From the NCBI GenBank assembly GCA_037349315.1, contig JBAIAC010000018.1, forward strand, positions 930,001-994,000: a DNA stretch of 64,000 nucleotides, in the 5' to 3' direction. Below the pieces are notes generated by a model, which had not been told where the DNA came from, did no database searches, and worked only from the letters and a program-made list of their open reading frames with translations. This DNA is from Chelydra serpentina. Taxonomy: Eukaryota > Chordata > Testudines > Chelydridae. Below are positions 1 through 11,852 of this stretch, piece by piece; within the stretch, counting starts at the first letter, position 1, and each line of letters opens with the position of its first letter. Made by a program: the position numbers and the translations under genes.

Positions 1-8
1 TCTGTTGG

Positions 9-30
9 TTTTTTTTTTTTTTTTTTTTTT
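9..30. repeat. T homopolymer
   Basis: Uninterrupted run of 22 T at the left edge, followed by GCAG. It may be the tail of a retroposed element on the minus strand or simple slippage; nothing next to it decides between these. Confidence 0.9.
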
Positions 31-180
31 GCAGTCGTTATGCAATGTTTGTATGGCTGGGGATTTCAGATGGGAACTTCTGGAAAACTTATGATTAATG
101 CTTAGTATTAAAAAAAGGAAATAAGTTCAAATACTGGAATGGGGAAAATGTAGTGTAGTATTTGTAATTGTAAATTTATA

Positions 181-275
181 GGGCCTGATTCTTCAGCAGT
201 CTCCTGCTGGTGTGACTCTTACCTCAAGGAGTCACACTGACAGACACCTAATGTAACTCAATGGAGAATCGGGCC
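181..275. mobile_element. Small palindromic MITE relic
   Basis: The block opens with GGGCCTGATTCTTC and closes with GAGAATCGGGCC, its near reverse complement, about 95 bp apart. The centre (ACTCAATGGAG) resembles a short palindromic MITE that I recall as common in reptiles and birds. No clear target duplication is visible. It is non-coding. Confidence 0.55.
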
Positions 276-2160
276 AAAGTCCTATGGAAAGTAAATGACA
301 TATAACAAGGGAAGACTAATTTCAAAGGGCTAAATGCTCCCCTTCCATACACAAACCAGTTGGGGGGAAAATGCTCTAAACTCAGGATAGAGAATCTGTT
401 TTTGATAACCCCTCCTTTCCTACTTCAGGATTGGGGAGGTTGAAAACAAGTGTGCTAAGACCATTATAGAAAATTACTTTTTAAGGCCTGCTTCGAGGTG
501 AAGGGGTGGTATAAGGAGCCTGTTGACTTTTAAAGTTGTCTGCCTTCTTGTAGGCAGTGTGAGTAAAGAACTTATGGTGAGTGTAATGTACTCTCATGCT
601 TACTCAAGACAATAAGGGAAAGTGTAGAACATGATGCTGCATGCTGAACAAGCTGCAAGCAATGGACAAGTTCTGGTTGGTAGTGGAAATAAATAAGTCT
701 TTTGTGGTCAGATGGGTTGCTGTTGCGAGATTGTGAAGGGTTAAATAAGGATTCAGCCTATACAAATACCTGAAACACAACTTGCTATGAAGAGTATGTG
801 AGAAAGCAACTCCAAGAATCTCCATCCTACGCACCACTTCTGCACACGTCCCTCAATAAGCATGGGCATAAAAAAGGAAAAGCATCCTCACAATGACCAC
901 TACACTGCAGGTAGATTTAGGGCCCCGGTTGGGATGTCTACAAGGATTACCAGACTATCTGGATTGAACACAATCACCCTTTGAAGGGAGGTTTTTTTTG
1001 CAGGTCTGTGGATTGATCCAGATTGACACCAACATGTAAAACGGCTCTAGCTGCACTTTCCTTCCACATAGTTTACAAACCGTAATCTCAAAAATGCAAC
1101 AAATAGAACAAACCATTGAGGGAAACTTCTGTGATTCCCCACAGCTTTCTGGCTTCTGGTTAACCCAGCCGCTTTGGTTCTCTTCCTTCTGAGCTGCACT
1201 AAATTAACCTCCAGCTGGGAGTGTCTCCTAGAGCTGACCCTGAGTCCTGTTTGATAATTAACTTCTGGAACAACAGAGGATTGTCTGTCTCAGCAGGACT
1301 ACCTCCTAAGGACATTGCTGAGACAGAAGGCAATGCCGATCTTTAGGCACTCCACCTGGGGGCACCCAAAGACCGGTATAGTGTCAGTCTGTCCCATCTG
1401 GCTAGCAAACTGAATTTGCCATTTCAAAATGAGAAAACAATTGTCTGCTATGTCAGCATTGAAGGTAACCTTCTTTGCTGCTGACCTTTGCACAGCTTAA
1501 GATTTTCTGTTTTATATGTACGTGGCTGGGGTCCTCTTGAGTGCTTGACAGAGAAAGAATGGTTGGGTTATCTGACTCTCACATGAATGCTTGCCTCTAC
1601 ACACGCTTTGAATAGTCGATGCAACATTTATTAGCTAAACTTGACCTACAAGAACATCAAGAACTTTTCAGTGCATATGTGTGCATCTTTTTTTCTCCTC
1701 TGTAGCAGTCACCAACTGTTTTGATTCATTATTATTTAATTTATTTTATAGCATCTGAAAGAGCACTAGGCAAATAAACAACACAACAAAAAAGCCAAAC
1801 ATTTTCTGCACGTCTCCCTATGATCCTTTCTAGGATCTTGTCAGTTTTGTAGAAATGATCTGATATAGAAATGCAAAACCTATATCTACAGGAAAAGGCT
1901 TCTAATGCACACCAGTGAAATACTGCACCCAGAGAAATATAATAGAGTGCTGAATGGCTAGATAGCTGAAGTGATTTCTGTGTAATTAAAGAAAATAGCT
2001 ACAACATGTCTGTCACTTATCCTGGGTAGTTTGCATTCAAAAACCAAGAAATAAATCAGATTATTCAAAAACAAGACATCCTTGAATTGAAAGTGTGTTT
2101 ATACATCACCATAAGTGTGCCTAGTGCTTTACAGACAAACTAAAGAGCTTATTAACTATG
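276..2160. other. Unique AT-rich sequence, no gene seen
   Basis: Open frames here are below 80 codons, have no family hallmark and are interrupted in all frames. I see no repeat termini that I can define. Confidence 0.5.
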
Positions 2161-2272
2161 GAGCCAGTCCTTCAAACACTTAAGGACATGCTTAACTTTC
2201 CTCTCATTGAAGTGGAAGTATGCATGTGAGTAAAATTAAGTGTGTGCATCATGATTTGCAGGATCAGGACCA
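2161..2272. mobile_element. Palindromic MITE relic
   Basis: Left arm CCTTCAAACACTTAAGGACA and right arm ending TTTGCAGGATCAGGAC flank a core with paired ATGCTTAACTT and AAAATTAAGTGTG motifs. This matches my memory of a degenerate reptile palindromic MITE whose arms read GATCCTGCAAA. Related fragments appear near 16530 and 40400. Assignment is from memory; no TSD is resolved. Confidence 0.45.
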
Positions 2273-4190
2273 AGTCACTAAACAGGTCTTCTTTTCAGTT
2301 ACATAGTTGGCTAGGTTGCTGATGTCTGAACGTGAGGTATCACTTGTGTCTTTTTCTTAGCCATGTCACTTTGTGGGTGGCAACATCTTAGTGTCATCTC
2401 CCTAACAATAAGTGGAATTTTGTTGTTGCATTTTTTTTATTTGAATAGGAAATTCAAATCTTTGAATTTACTCTAGCAAGACGATCTCCAAATTCATTAG
2501 TGATCATTCTCTGTTCATTTACTGCAATCATATATCCAATGTATTCAGATCAGTTGTAGAGTGGTTTTATGCACTGGGAAGGCAGAATACCACAAAATGA
2601 AAATCTCCCTGTACATAATGCTTAGCAGCCATTATATGTGAACACAAACATTAGCTATAATATCATATATATTAAAATATAAAGAACAGTCTGAGACAGC
2701 TAAAAAGTCTGAATATAAAAAATGAGAAAAGACTTGAAGAAAAAAAAGGGATGGGAGATCCAAGAAACTTGCATGTTCACAATAATGCACAGCTGAGCAT
2801 TAAAAGTCCAAGAAAGAGCTCTTGAGAATACCTGTCATAAGTGGTTAACACTCAGTTCAAAGAATGTCAGAGAATTAATCTTAATAATATTTTCCAAGTA
2901 AAGAAGAGGGGGGGGAAAGTTCCAGAAATGGATATTATTAAACAGAGTAGTGTTAAAATAATTAAAAATCCTCTCCCCTTCTATTGAGGCATCCCCAAGT
3001 ATTTTACAAATATTAATGAACAGTCATAGGCCTCTCCTCACTCCTGTGAAGTAATAAAGAAAATCACAATTTCATACTGTGACACTTTGGATTTGTTTCT
3101 GGATACGTTAATAAGCAGTGAGAAAATTCCAATAAGGAGAAATAGATTTGAAAAGAAATATCAGTAATTTTAAGTCCCTGTGAGAGTGCCAATGCTTCCC
3201 TGATGGTGGCACCATTGCTTTTCCATTCTCCTCTGTGGAGTCAAATGATAGATACAGATAGCAATTTCTTGGCATCATACAGAAGTTGAGGAAGCTTTGT
3301 AGCTAGTAGGAGACCCTTTCCACACAATAGAAAGGAAGCCATTCAAGGCCCTTTTTGTTGTCAGTAAGTGACAATTTTGTGTTACTCTTCTGGGTGGCTA
3401 GGAGCCACAAGATTGGATGAGATGCTAGATTTTCAGAGAATATGAAGAAAAGGTAAAAGTACCTACATGGACGAAGGTTTACTAAGTTACCTCCTGGAAA
3501 TTGTTGTTCTTTCTAGACAACTAGCCAATCAGATTTATTCTTGCACAAATATCAAGTCTTTTCTAAAGGACTCTGGCTACAAATTTGGACATCTGGGTCT
3601 CTTGAACGTTGTAGGCATGTGCACCTTCACCGCTCCTGCCTTACTCTCCCCCACGCACTTCCCCCCGGGTAGACTGCATTAAAATATGGGATAGTGAAAG
3701 AAAATAGATTTTTTTTTCCTCTGTAAAGGAAAAGACAATAAGACTATTTCAAAACAGTCCATCTTATGCAAATATTTAAATTATTCTGTGATTGAAATAA
3801 TGAACTGTACTACAGCAGAAGTTTTAACTTGACCTCTCAGGCTATTATAACATTTATATTTCTAATCTGAGTTTTGAATAAGTATTATTTTTGCAACATT
3901 GAGTCATGTAGTGACTTACTTATGCCACAAGATGTCAATATCACACCATTTTAATACCCTCCCACACATATATAATACTGGATTAGAAACAGTGAATTTA
4001 CTAATACATAGTTAATAGTGCATAAGATTTTAAATTGAAGGACAAGACATTTACTTTTGGAAGCTTTTAATGTTGATGAGCCAGTGCAACATGACAGAAG
4101 CTTTTCAGTGAGCACACTTGGTACTGGTGCAATTTAAAGTAAGGAGCTATGTCTTGCTACAGAACCTCTGCTCATGAGAAAAGATGAATA
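2273..4190. other. Unique sequence; no supported gene
   Basis: AT-rich sequence. A 71-codon plus-strand open frame (3467-3682) has no recognised domain, no conserved motif that I can see and no splice context, so I do not call it a gene. Around 2960-3080 there is weak likeness to MIR/L2-type tails (ATTTTACAAATATTAATG), too poor to delimit. Confidence 0.45.
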
Positions 4191-4329
4191 CCACATCTAG
4201 TCTTCCATATTCAGCAACACGCTAGATTAAAACAAGGCTGACAGTAGCAAGCTGAAATAAGGGATACATGATTTAGGTTGACTTGTAGAGTGAAGAGAGC
4301 CCTGGAGTAGAATATGTGTGAATATTAAT

Positions 4330-4935
4330 CCAAAGATTAATCCAGAACTACTAACTGTGGTATGTAACCCATAGGTGCCAACTTCTGCTGGCGCCGGTGG
4401 ATGCTCGACCCGGCCCTGCCCCAACTCCGCCCCCTCCCTGCCCCTATTGGACTTCTTCCCCAAATCCCCGCCCCGGCCCCGCCTCTTCCCCATCTCCTCC
4501 TCTGAGCGAGCCACGTTCCCACTTCTCTCCCTCCCTCCCAGAGCTGTTTCGCGGCGGCAAGTGCTGGGAGCTAGGGGGAGAAGTGGGGACGTGGCGTGCT
4601 CAAGGGAAGAGGCGGGGGGGAGGGGGAGGCGGGGAGGGGAGCTTGGCCCCACCAATTTTTCCCTGTGGGTGCTCCAGCCCCGGCACACCCACGGAGTCAG
4701 CGTCTATGATGTAACCTAGCACTTAAATCAGCATCTGTACCAAATGACTGGAGGACAGCTAATGTAACGCTGTTTTTTAAAAAAAAGACTCCAGAAGTGA
4801 TCCTGGCAATTATAGTCTGGTACATCTAACTTCGGTACCAGGCAAATTGATTGATGCTATACTTAAGAATGGATTTACCAGAAAAATAGATAAACATGGT
4901 ATGTTGGGGACGAGTCAACACGGCTTTTGTAAAGG
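4330..4935 (+). mobile_element. CR1 LINE fragment, reverse-transcriptase region, split by a hAT element
   Basis: CR1 is a non-LTR retrotransposon. Downstream of the hAT insert, 4745-4935 encodes a decayed plus-strand reverse-transcriptase stretch. TGGAGGACAGCTAATGTAAC reads W-R-T-A-N-V, followed by K-K, then after a frameshift D-P-G-N-Y, and later GAGTCAACACGGCTTTTGT. These are recognisable blocks of the CR1 RT. The left piece, up to 4369, joins the right piece across the target duplication ATGTAACC. Frameshifts and stops make it inactive. The 5' limit is uncertain. Confidence 0.7.
4370..4708. mobile_element. Non-autonomous hAT element nested in CR1
   Basis: A 339-bp GC-rich insert begins CATAGGTGCCAACT and ends TGACTCCG-like sequence closing ...CGTCTATG, so its termini are inverted (CATAG/CTATG). 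It is flanked by a perfect 8-bp duplication, ATGTAACC, at 4362-4369 and 4709-4716, as expected for hAT transposition. It codes for no transposase; the 105-153-codon open frames on both strands arise from its C/G-rich composition. It splits the CR1 relic on either side. Confidence 0.85.
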
Positions 4936-5149
4936 GTAATTATGTACCCCAGGGTCCCAGTCAGGATCAAGTACTATTGTTCTAGTCACTGTACATATAT
5001 GCATGAAGAAATGGTTCTGCCCCTCAAAGTTTGTAGCCTAAAAACCCATGATTTAATTGAATTCCACATCATGTTGGGAGGGATCATACCAAAAGCTTTT
5101 TCCGTGAAACTAAAATTTGGGAAGGGTGATTTAAAAAAAAAAGAGTTAT

Positions 5150-5700
5150 CAAGTTAGAAAAAAAATTAGCCAACAGATAATTAGTCTGATCAGAGAGTTT
5201 ATTAAAATATACCCCCAAAGATATGCCCCCACCCAAAATCCCTAGCATTATTGAGGAGCAGATTACAAAATCAGCCCATCTAAGGCCAGCAGAAAGGAAC
5301 ATAAACTATAGCAGATGGAAATTAGGATGGTTAAGAGAGATTTTGAAAAGCAAATAGCCAAAATAAAAAATGAATTAAAAAAATTCTTATCATATTAGAA
5401 GACTGAAGTCTGTGATAAACTGACTGGATCTGCTGGAATATTTGGAATTAAAGGTAACCATTAAGGTGAATAAGAATGTTACAGAGCAGCAAAATCACTT
5501 CTTTGCGTTGGTCTTCACTACAGAAGGTAATGGTAAAGATAGCTATCCCCGATTTACTCTTTGCTGGTCATAAAGATGAGGTATCCTCAGAAATTCAGTT
5601 GTCGGGAGCAATGGTATTGAAACACTGTTTTAAATAGTCACTACGACCAGATAGCATTGGTCAGCAAAGTGAACTGTCCGAAGTAGAAGGCATGTTCTAT
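5150..5700 (+). mobile_element. Decayed CR1 LINE fragment (upstream of RT)
   Basis: Around 5486-5530 the sequence AATCACTTCTTTGCGTTGGTC followed by TTCACTACAGAAGG corresponds to the CR1 segment encoding N-x-F-F-A-x-V-F-T just before the reverse transcriptase. The A-rich sequence before it is compatible with the same LINE. The part around 5640 (CACTACGACCAGATAGCATT) resembles the next CR1 block, P-G-P-D-G-I. There are many stops, boundaries are soft, and it may be a second insertion or a rearranged part of the 4330 copy. Confidence 0.5.
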
Positions 5701-6240
5701 TATGCCTATATTTAAAAAATAATAAGCACAAAGGGCAATTCTGGATATTAAACGAAAGCATGACACCGGTACACCATGAGCTACAATGATTGCCTCTTGA
5801 CTTCTGGGAGGAGCTTAAGGTGTTGCTTTAGACCTATAGAGCCCTAAATTACTTTGGACCATCATACCTTACAGACTGCCTCTCTTTCTATGCAGTGCTG
5901 CCACATTTACAGTTACTGTCTTATGGCATTAAATGGCCCCTTTTTTCAAGATCCTGAACAGAGAAGCCAATAGCTGAATGGATACAGAGAAGATTCTGGT
6001 GGCCAGGGCTGCCCATCCAACTCTGGAAAATAGTTAACTTTTTCAGGTACTTCTAGAATAATAATGTAGGCCTGGCATGAAATGAGTAATTAGAATATGG
6101 GTGAGGCATCTTGGGAGACAGCATTAGAGGGGTAAATGAATCGGCATGTTGCAAACAGAATGTCTGTACTAGCTAAGATGGAGGGGAACACCAAGGGAAA
6201 TGATAAAAGTGGATAAGCTGGGAAGGTAAAGATGAGATCA
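5701..6240. other. No gene seen; possible ancient repeat
   Basis: Sequence near 5830-5900 (CCTATAGAGCCCTAAATTAC) has the look of an old amniote-wide repeat, but I cannot name it. The rest is featureless. Confidence 0.3.
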
Positions 6241-6247
6241 AGAGTAA

Positions 6248-6545
6248 GGGCTTGTCTTCAGTACCCGCTGGATCGGCGGGTAGCAATCGATCTATTGGGG
6301 ATCGATTTATCGTGTCTCGTTTAGACGCGATTAATCGATCCCCGAACACGCTCCTCGTTGACTCTGGAAATCCACCTCGGTGAAAGGCAGAAGTGGAGTT
6401 TACGGGGGAGCGGCAGTGATCAACTCGCCGCCGTCCTCACAGCCAGGTAAGTCGATCTACGATACGCCGACTTCAGCTACGTTATTCACGTAGCTGAAGC
6501 TGTGTATCGTAGATCGACACCCCCCCCTCTAGTGTAGCCTAGGGC
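6248..6545. mobile_element. Hairpin MITE, PIF/Harbinger-like, copy 1 of 3
   Basis: Terminal sequence GGGCTTGTCTTCAGTA and the opposite end AGTGTAGCCTAGGGC form imperfect inverted termini. Flanks are TAA (6245-6247) and TCA, consistent with a degenerate TWA duplication. Two internal stem-loops are present: a 20-bp stem of 18 paired positions (6297-6316 with 6324-6343), and a compound hairpin (6451-6518) with a perfect 15-bp outer stem and a perfect 11-bp inner stem (6472-6482 with 6488-6498). Related copies lie at 15588 and 50436. No coding capacity. Confidence 0.75.
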
Positions 6546-6858
6546 TCAGTGGTACATGGACAGTGTGTGGGAAGAGCATGTGTTACAAGGATTTGTTCCT
6601 ACAAAGTAACCAAGCCAGTCCCAAAACGTCTGAAACAATGTATAGTAAATGCAATGTAATGTGTAAATGTGTATATAAAGGAAGAGATTTTCTGTATAAC
6701 TTTGGATGTGGGGTATCCCCTGTACTCACTTCCTATGCTTAAGCCTGATTGACTCAAGCGTAGTTTGATGGTGTGCCTATATAGAGATCTCAGTGACAAG
6801 TTCGGGGTCGAGCTAAGTTCTTGTGGATCAGGTCTTGGAGGCTACTGAGTGGTTAAGG

Positions 6859-7378
6859 CCGGGGTGGGCAAACCTTTTGGCCCGAGGGCCACATCGGGGA
6901 ATAGAAACTGTATGGTGGGCCATGAATGCTCACAAAATTGGGGTTGGGGAGCAGGAGGAGGTGCTGGCTCTGGGGTGGGGCTGGGGATGAGAGGTTTGGG
7001 GTGCAGGAGGGTGCTCTGGGCTGGGGTTTGGAGGGCAGGAGGGGGATCAGGGCTGGGGCAGTGGGTTGGGGCATGGGAAGAGGCTCAGGGGTGCAGGCTC
7101 TGAGCAGCGCTTACCTCAAGCGGCTCCCAGAAGCAGTGGCATGTTCCTTTTCCGGCTCCTACATGGAGGTGCAGCCAGGCATCTCTGTATGCTGCCCCAT
7201 CTGCAGGCACCGCCTCTGAAGCTCCCATTGGAGTGCCTAGGAGCTGAGCCGCGTGGTGTGGCCCCCGACCCAATGCCCTAGCCGGAGCAGGGCCAGGCTG
7301 CGTGGTGCGGCTCACGGGCCAGCTTAAAACGGCTTGTGGGCCGGATCTGGCCCGCGGGCCATAGTTTACCCACCCCTG
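6859..7378 (+). mobile_element. Non-autonomous hAT element, family A, copy 1
   Basis: 520-bp element starting CCGGGGTGGGCAAACC and ending GTTTACCCACCCCTG, which are inverted termini. Flanking 8-mers GGTTAAGG (6851-6858) and GATTAAGG (7379-7386) match at 7 of 8 positions. The centre is G-rich, with GGGGTGCAGG-type degenerate repeats. Strand is set relative to the copies at 34950 (same) and 41374 (opposite). Open frames on both strands are compositional. Confidence 0.88.
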
Positions 7379-7386
7379 GATTAAGG

Positions 7387-8815
7387 CCTCAGAGGCTATT
7401 CCAAAAATATTAAAAACATAGTATTATCCTTGGCAGAGGAAACATGAGAGAAATACCCATATTCCCTAAGCAGCCTCTGAACTTTTTTTGTGTAGACACC
7501 CATATTTATTGAATGATTACAGTCATCTTTAACCCCGGTACGTTACCTCTACTCTATCTAAATGTTCATACACTGTCCATAAAGTTGTAGCTTGGGCTCT
7601 GAAGCTGCAAATTCAAAGCACTTTCTAAACAGCTATTTTTAGAATTACAGTGTGTGTCCTGCTAGCCTGAGTCTGTTGACCTGGGCTGAGAGGCTCGCTT
7701 CTGCAGGCTCTGTAGACTTACCTAATAAGGCTGCAGTTCACCTTTCATATGGAGTGGACTTGACAGGGTTCGTTTATGGCTAGTCTGGCACTGACATAAT
7801 TTCTCCATTTGCACTGAGTTTGACATCTTGTCCTTTTCTGGATGGAAACTGTGGATGCCACTTAAAACAAGAACTGTCAGGACTGCTTTGATACAAAGGC
7901 TGAACAGTGTTATTGGATTGGAAATAACTCAGTGCTTGTAGGTAAGCAACACTTTAGACTTCATTTACTTAATTCAGCACAGGGAACACTGCCTTTCAGA
8001 TACTGTTAGCATAAAAATAGTGCAAATGGTGGACTGGGATTTAAGCATTTAATGTGCCTCTGATTTTTAGGTCAAGTTAACTAGAAGCTTTTCACCTAAA
8101 TACCCTGTAGGAAACAACTGTCTGTAGTGTAGTATAAATTTCTTAACATATTAATAAGTTGTCAAAAGTCAGATTGCAGCTGTTATACACTTTAAACTTA
8201 TTCCTGAGATCAAGTAGCTAAGAGAAATTAATTTACGTATGATTTAATGCTTATGCCCTGACCTCCTTCAAACATCCATAAAGACACATGCATAATAATG
8301 TGTGAAAATGAAAAACTATTGTTTGTACTCTGGATGTAATTTTTCAAGTTTAACACAATTATGTTAAGAAATGTGGATGGTGAATCAACTTCAGCCACAT
8401 TTCTAAATTGCATTTTCAAATGGGAAATTATATTTTGTTCTGCAATCCAAATATAAGGATAACTATGTCATGCTGTTCATTAGATTCTGGGCAGCAAGGG
8501 AACTTTTTGGATTATAAATTCAAATTCTCAGAAGAGAAATAAAATACCGGTTTTAACATTTGTATGGAACCATTGCTGGCCTGAATATGTCCCACAAACC
8601 TTCCTGGTTATTCAGCTGAGAGGACTGCAGTTTGTTTCAAAACTATTACACTTTTGGAAGTGGCCAAGGAGCTAAGGATGCCCCTCCCTGTGTGAGAAGA
8701 TAGAATTCCTCTCATATGGATTTCTGTACTACCGTGGAGTAGTAAAAAGATGTATTAATGTTCCCCATTACTTAGTATGCACATCTACTTGTGTCCAGTA
8801 GAAGATTTTTTTTTT
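7387..8815. other. Unique sequence, no gene seen
   Basis: AT-rich, with only short open frames (up to 63 codons) and no recognised repeat ends. Confidence 0.45.
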
Positions 8816-8821
8816 AACATA

Positions 8822-9016
8822 GGGTATGTCTACATTGCAATTAAACACCCGTGGCTGGCCCGTGCTAGCTGACTCAGGCTTATGAGGCTCAGGCTGCAGG
8901 GCTATAAAATTACCAGTCTGAGCCTGAACAGATACCCTTCAATTTTATAGCCCCACGAGCCCAAGTCAGCTGACGTGGACCAGCCATGGGTGTTTTATTG
9001 CAGTGTAGACATACCC
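8822..9016. mobile_element. Palindromic MITE with ATA flanks
   Basis: 195-bp element. Termini GGGTATGTCTACATTGCAAT and ATTGCAGTGTAGACATACCC are inverted repeats with two mismatches over 20 bp. The inner sequence is also partly palindromic (GGGCTATAAAATT against AATTTTATAGCCC). ATA occurs directly at both outer edges (8819-8821 and 9017-9019), giving a 3-bp duplication like other Harbinger-type copies here. Non-coding. Confidence 0.8.
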
Positions 9017-9552
9017 ATAGTTATCATTTGACAGTTATCACAGATACTGCCTACTTTAAGTACATGCAAACACTGTAGTAATCTAAGCATTTATCTACTA
9101 GGTGAGGGGGTTGTTAATCTGCACTAACTTGGGTTGGTCCGGCCTGAAAACACCTGCACACATAGTGTGCTGTGATGGATTTCGTCCTAACTCCACAGTT
9201 ATCATGATCTCTGGACCCCTTTTTCTAAGAGTACTAAATTTGATGCGAATTAAGTTAGCGTGGTCTGTTGTTGGTGTGAACAGAATGATATTACCGCTCA
9301 TTACTTTGGCATCCTCCAACTGGTGTCTCGCATTGCTTTGTGGGTGTCCTTGACTGATCTGTTTGTTTAAACTGTGTGCCCTCTACTGCTCTGGGGTCAA
9401 GCTGACTGGATGGCCCCTCCCCTGTTTAAAAGGTGGCATGGAGCTAGGATTGGCCCATTTTGCTTCTGGATTTCAGTATGTCGGAATTACAGCAATATTA
9501 TTCCAGCAGTCTTTACAACATGCTTGGAACAGCTACATGGAGCTGTGCTGGG

Positions 9553-11700
9553 ACCCTAGATTGCCTTGCCATCTGGGGAGAAGCGTCAATGCAGCAAGCT
9601 ATTGGAGCCAGCCACCTGAATAAAGATGTGTTTGCAAACACTGCTAATCAGATGCCCATGAGGAGTCACAACTGCGGCACTGACCACCCCTGAATTAAAG
9701 AACAAACAGCTCAGGAGAACGAGCATTAAACCAGGGATGCCAGAAAACAGTCTGGCTGTGGAAACAGAATCTGGACCTTCTCTTTGAGGAGCTGACAGGA
9801 TTGAGTGCAGTTCCACCACTACTGAAATTAAGGAGGCTGTGGAACCTGCAACAACCTGCAGTGCCCCCTTCTCCTCAGAAAGCCAATATCTCTTTGTGAC
9901 TCAGGACTCTGAGGGGCCACCATGTAGGAAGCAAGCCCAATTCCCAAACAGAAACTCAGCCCAGGACTGAGGCGGCAGATCCTAGTGAGGGAACCTTGGC
10001 ATGTAAGTACCTATCTTCACAATTTATTATTATACTGTACCGCTTCCGATCCTTGCGCCCCACAGCTGCAGTCACTTTTGGTGGATGGAGCTAGCAGATT
10101 TTCAGACTCTCCAGCCCCTGCCTTCCTCCTTCCCTTGGCCTGAACTGTCCCCCTTTGCTCAGCCTCCATCCCCCCATGCCCGTTTTCAAAATGGCAGCTG
10201 AGCTGGTTAGGAAAATGGCTTCTGTCTCATGCTAAAGCCCCAACGATCGACTGTTTACAGGCCATAGCATGGGGGGCACATACCCATTTACCTATTTTCC
10301 TTCTCCCTGCCTGCATCTCATCTGTCAAGTGAATGCCTTACCTTCCCGCCTCACTTCCTCCCCAAAATACCCACACCTTTCCTCAACTGAAACAGCAGCA
10401 GGTAGCTTGGTGTAGCCACAACTTCTACACCACCACCCCATTTCTTTCTCTCTCACAACACGTTCAAATAATGAAAAGTTTCAGTTGTGCAAAATCAACA
10501 GTTTTAGTGAGACAGTGGAGTGGTTACAGGCAAAGAAGTTTGGTTAGTGTTCTCAGTTTACATGAGGTAGACATCGGCTTTGCATGTCCATAAAGATAGT
10601 AAGACTACTGCTCCCTCCTGAGGTATGTATGGGCTGAAACAATCATTGGTACAGGAAAAGAAGTTAACCTTAGGGGTAGCGTAGCTATATAGCTCTTAAT
10701 GGCGTTTCACAGGCTTACACAGAGACTGGGAGCAGTTAAGTCTTCAAACAATCAATGTACCACCACATTTAATTTTTTCTGCATTTTGAGCATATCTGTA
10801 GGATAAATAAACCAAAATTTAGGACTGAGAAATTGCTTAATTTTTGTCTGTACATTCTGCGGGATAGCTGCCTAGTCATTGCCCCGGCAGAGATCACAAT
10901 TCCCTTCCACTCCTGCAGCACTTCTGGGGGACCATCTTGATGAATAACTTCACGGCATATATTGCTGGTCTGCCCTTTGCATTTTTGAATAAGGCTGTTC
11001 TCTGCCTCCTACTCACTTGCCTCATAGTAACCTCATGCAGAGTCAGGACAGCCTAAAGGAAATGCAGAGGAGATTACTATACAGCTCAATCCCAGATGCC
11101 CCCAGTAACCTTTTTAACCCTATGTAAGCACTTCCAAGCAACAGCTCAAACTGCAAAGCCAAACCAGGAACACCCACAGCTTTCAAGGCATAACCTAAAT
11201 TGCAAAGATGGACCGGGAACATAATTCCCAACACCCACCAGCTTCAATGGCAGAATTGCAAAGCCAAATGGCATATATTCCAAACCCCAGTCTTGCCCCC
11301 TCCCCCTGCAGTGGTTAGACCCTCAAGGACAGAGCCTTTATCAATGGCTGGGGAGGCTGGCAAACCTGAGGGGGAAGAAATAAAAAACGCGGGATGAAAT
11401 GTTGGCAGACCTTGTTGCGGATTCTGTCAAAATTTTTTGAAAACAGTGGAGTGCTGGAGGCTGTATCTGAGATCAGAGAGGGGAAAAAGACAGACAGCTG
11501 TCCAGAGACAGCACTGCAGTGACCAGAGACAGTGTTGCGGTTTCAAAAGATACTGTAGAGAGAGACTGGAACATGCCGAAGCAATTCCTGGGGGCAGTAC
11601 TGATGTGTTCTGCAGCATGTGCTGCTTCCTGGCACAGACAGTCCAGTGTCCTCAGCCAAGACCCAGCAGTGTGCTGCAACCCTCTGGATGATGCAGGGTG
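9553..11700 (+). pseudogene. Decayed two-exon Myb/SANT-like gene of a Harbinger transposon
   Basis: Harbinger transposons carry, besides their nuclease, a Myb/SANT-like DNA-binding protein; host genes of this type are numerous in turtles. The plus-strand frame at 9553-9690 reads T-L-D-C-L-A-I-W-G-E, then A-I-G-A-S, then N-K-D-V-F-A-N-T-A-N-Q-M, matching my memory of the SANT/trihelix domain with its conserved L-A-I-W-G-E. A stop follows. Further downstream, E-S-G-P-S (near 9769) and E-S-Q-Y-L-F-V-T (near 9877) fit the acidic linker of the family in shifted frames. A consensus-like donor (GTAAGT at 10003) and an acceptor (CCCCCTGCAG ending 11311) bracket a 1.3-kb intron. After it, 11369-11412 reads R-N-K-K-T-R-D-E-M-L-A-D-L, the family's second conserved block. 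Stops and frameshifts make it non-functional. Limits beyond these blocks are soft. Confidence 0.65.
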
Positions 11701-11852
11701 TTAGGATTGCCACCATATGTTCCGCAGCCCCAGCTCAGGACAGCAAGAACTATTGCACCTGGGAGCCCAGCTCTTTCGAGCCATCTAACACGCCTCATAA
11801 CTTTGAGCCTTACCCCCAGAAAGCAGAAGAACAAGAAAAGGCAAGGGCGAGA

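Noticed and set aside
4227..4719. 153-, 114- and 105-codon open frames
   Set aside because: All overlap in the GC-rich hAT insert 4370-4708; none resembles a transposase.
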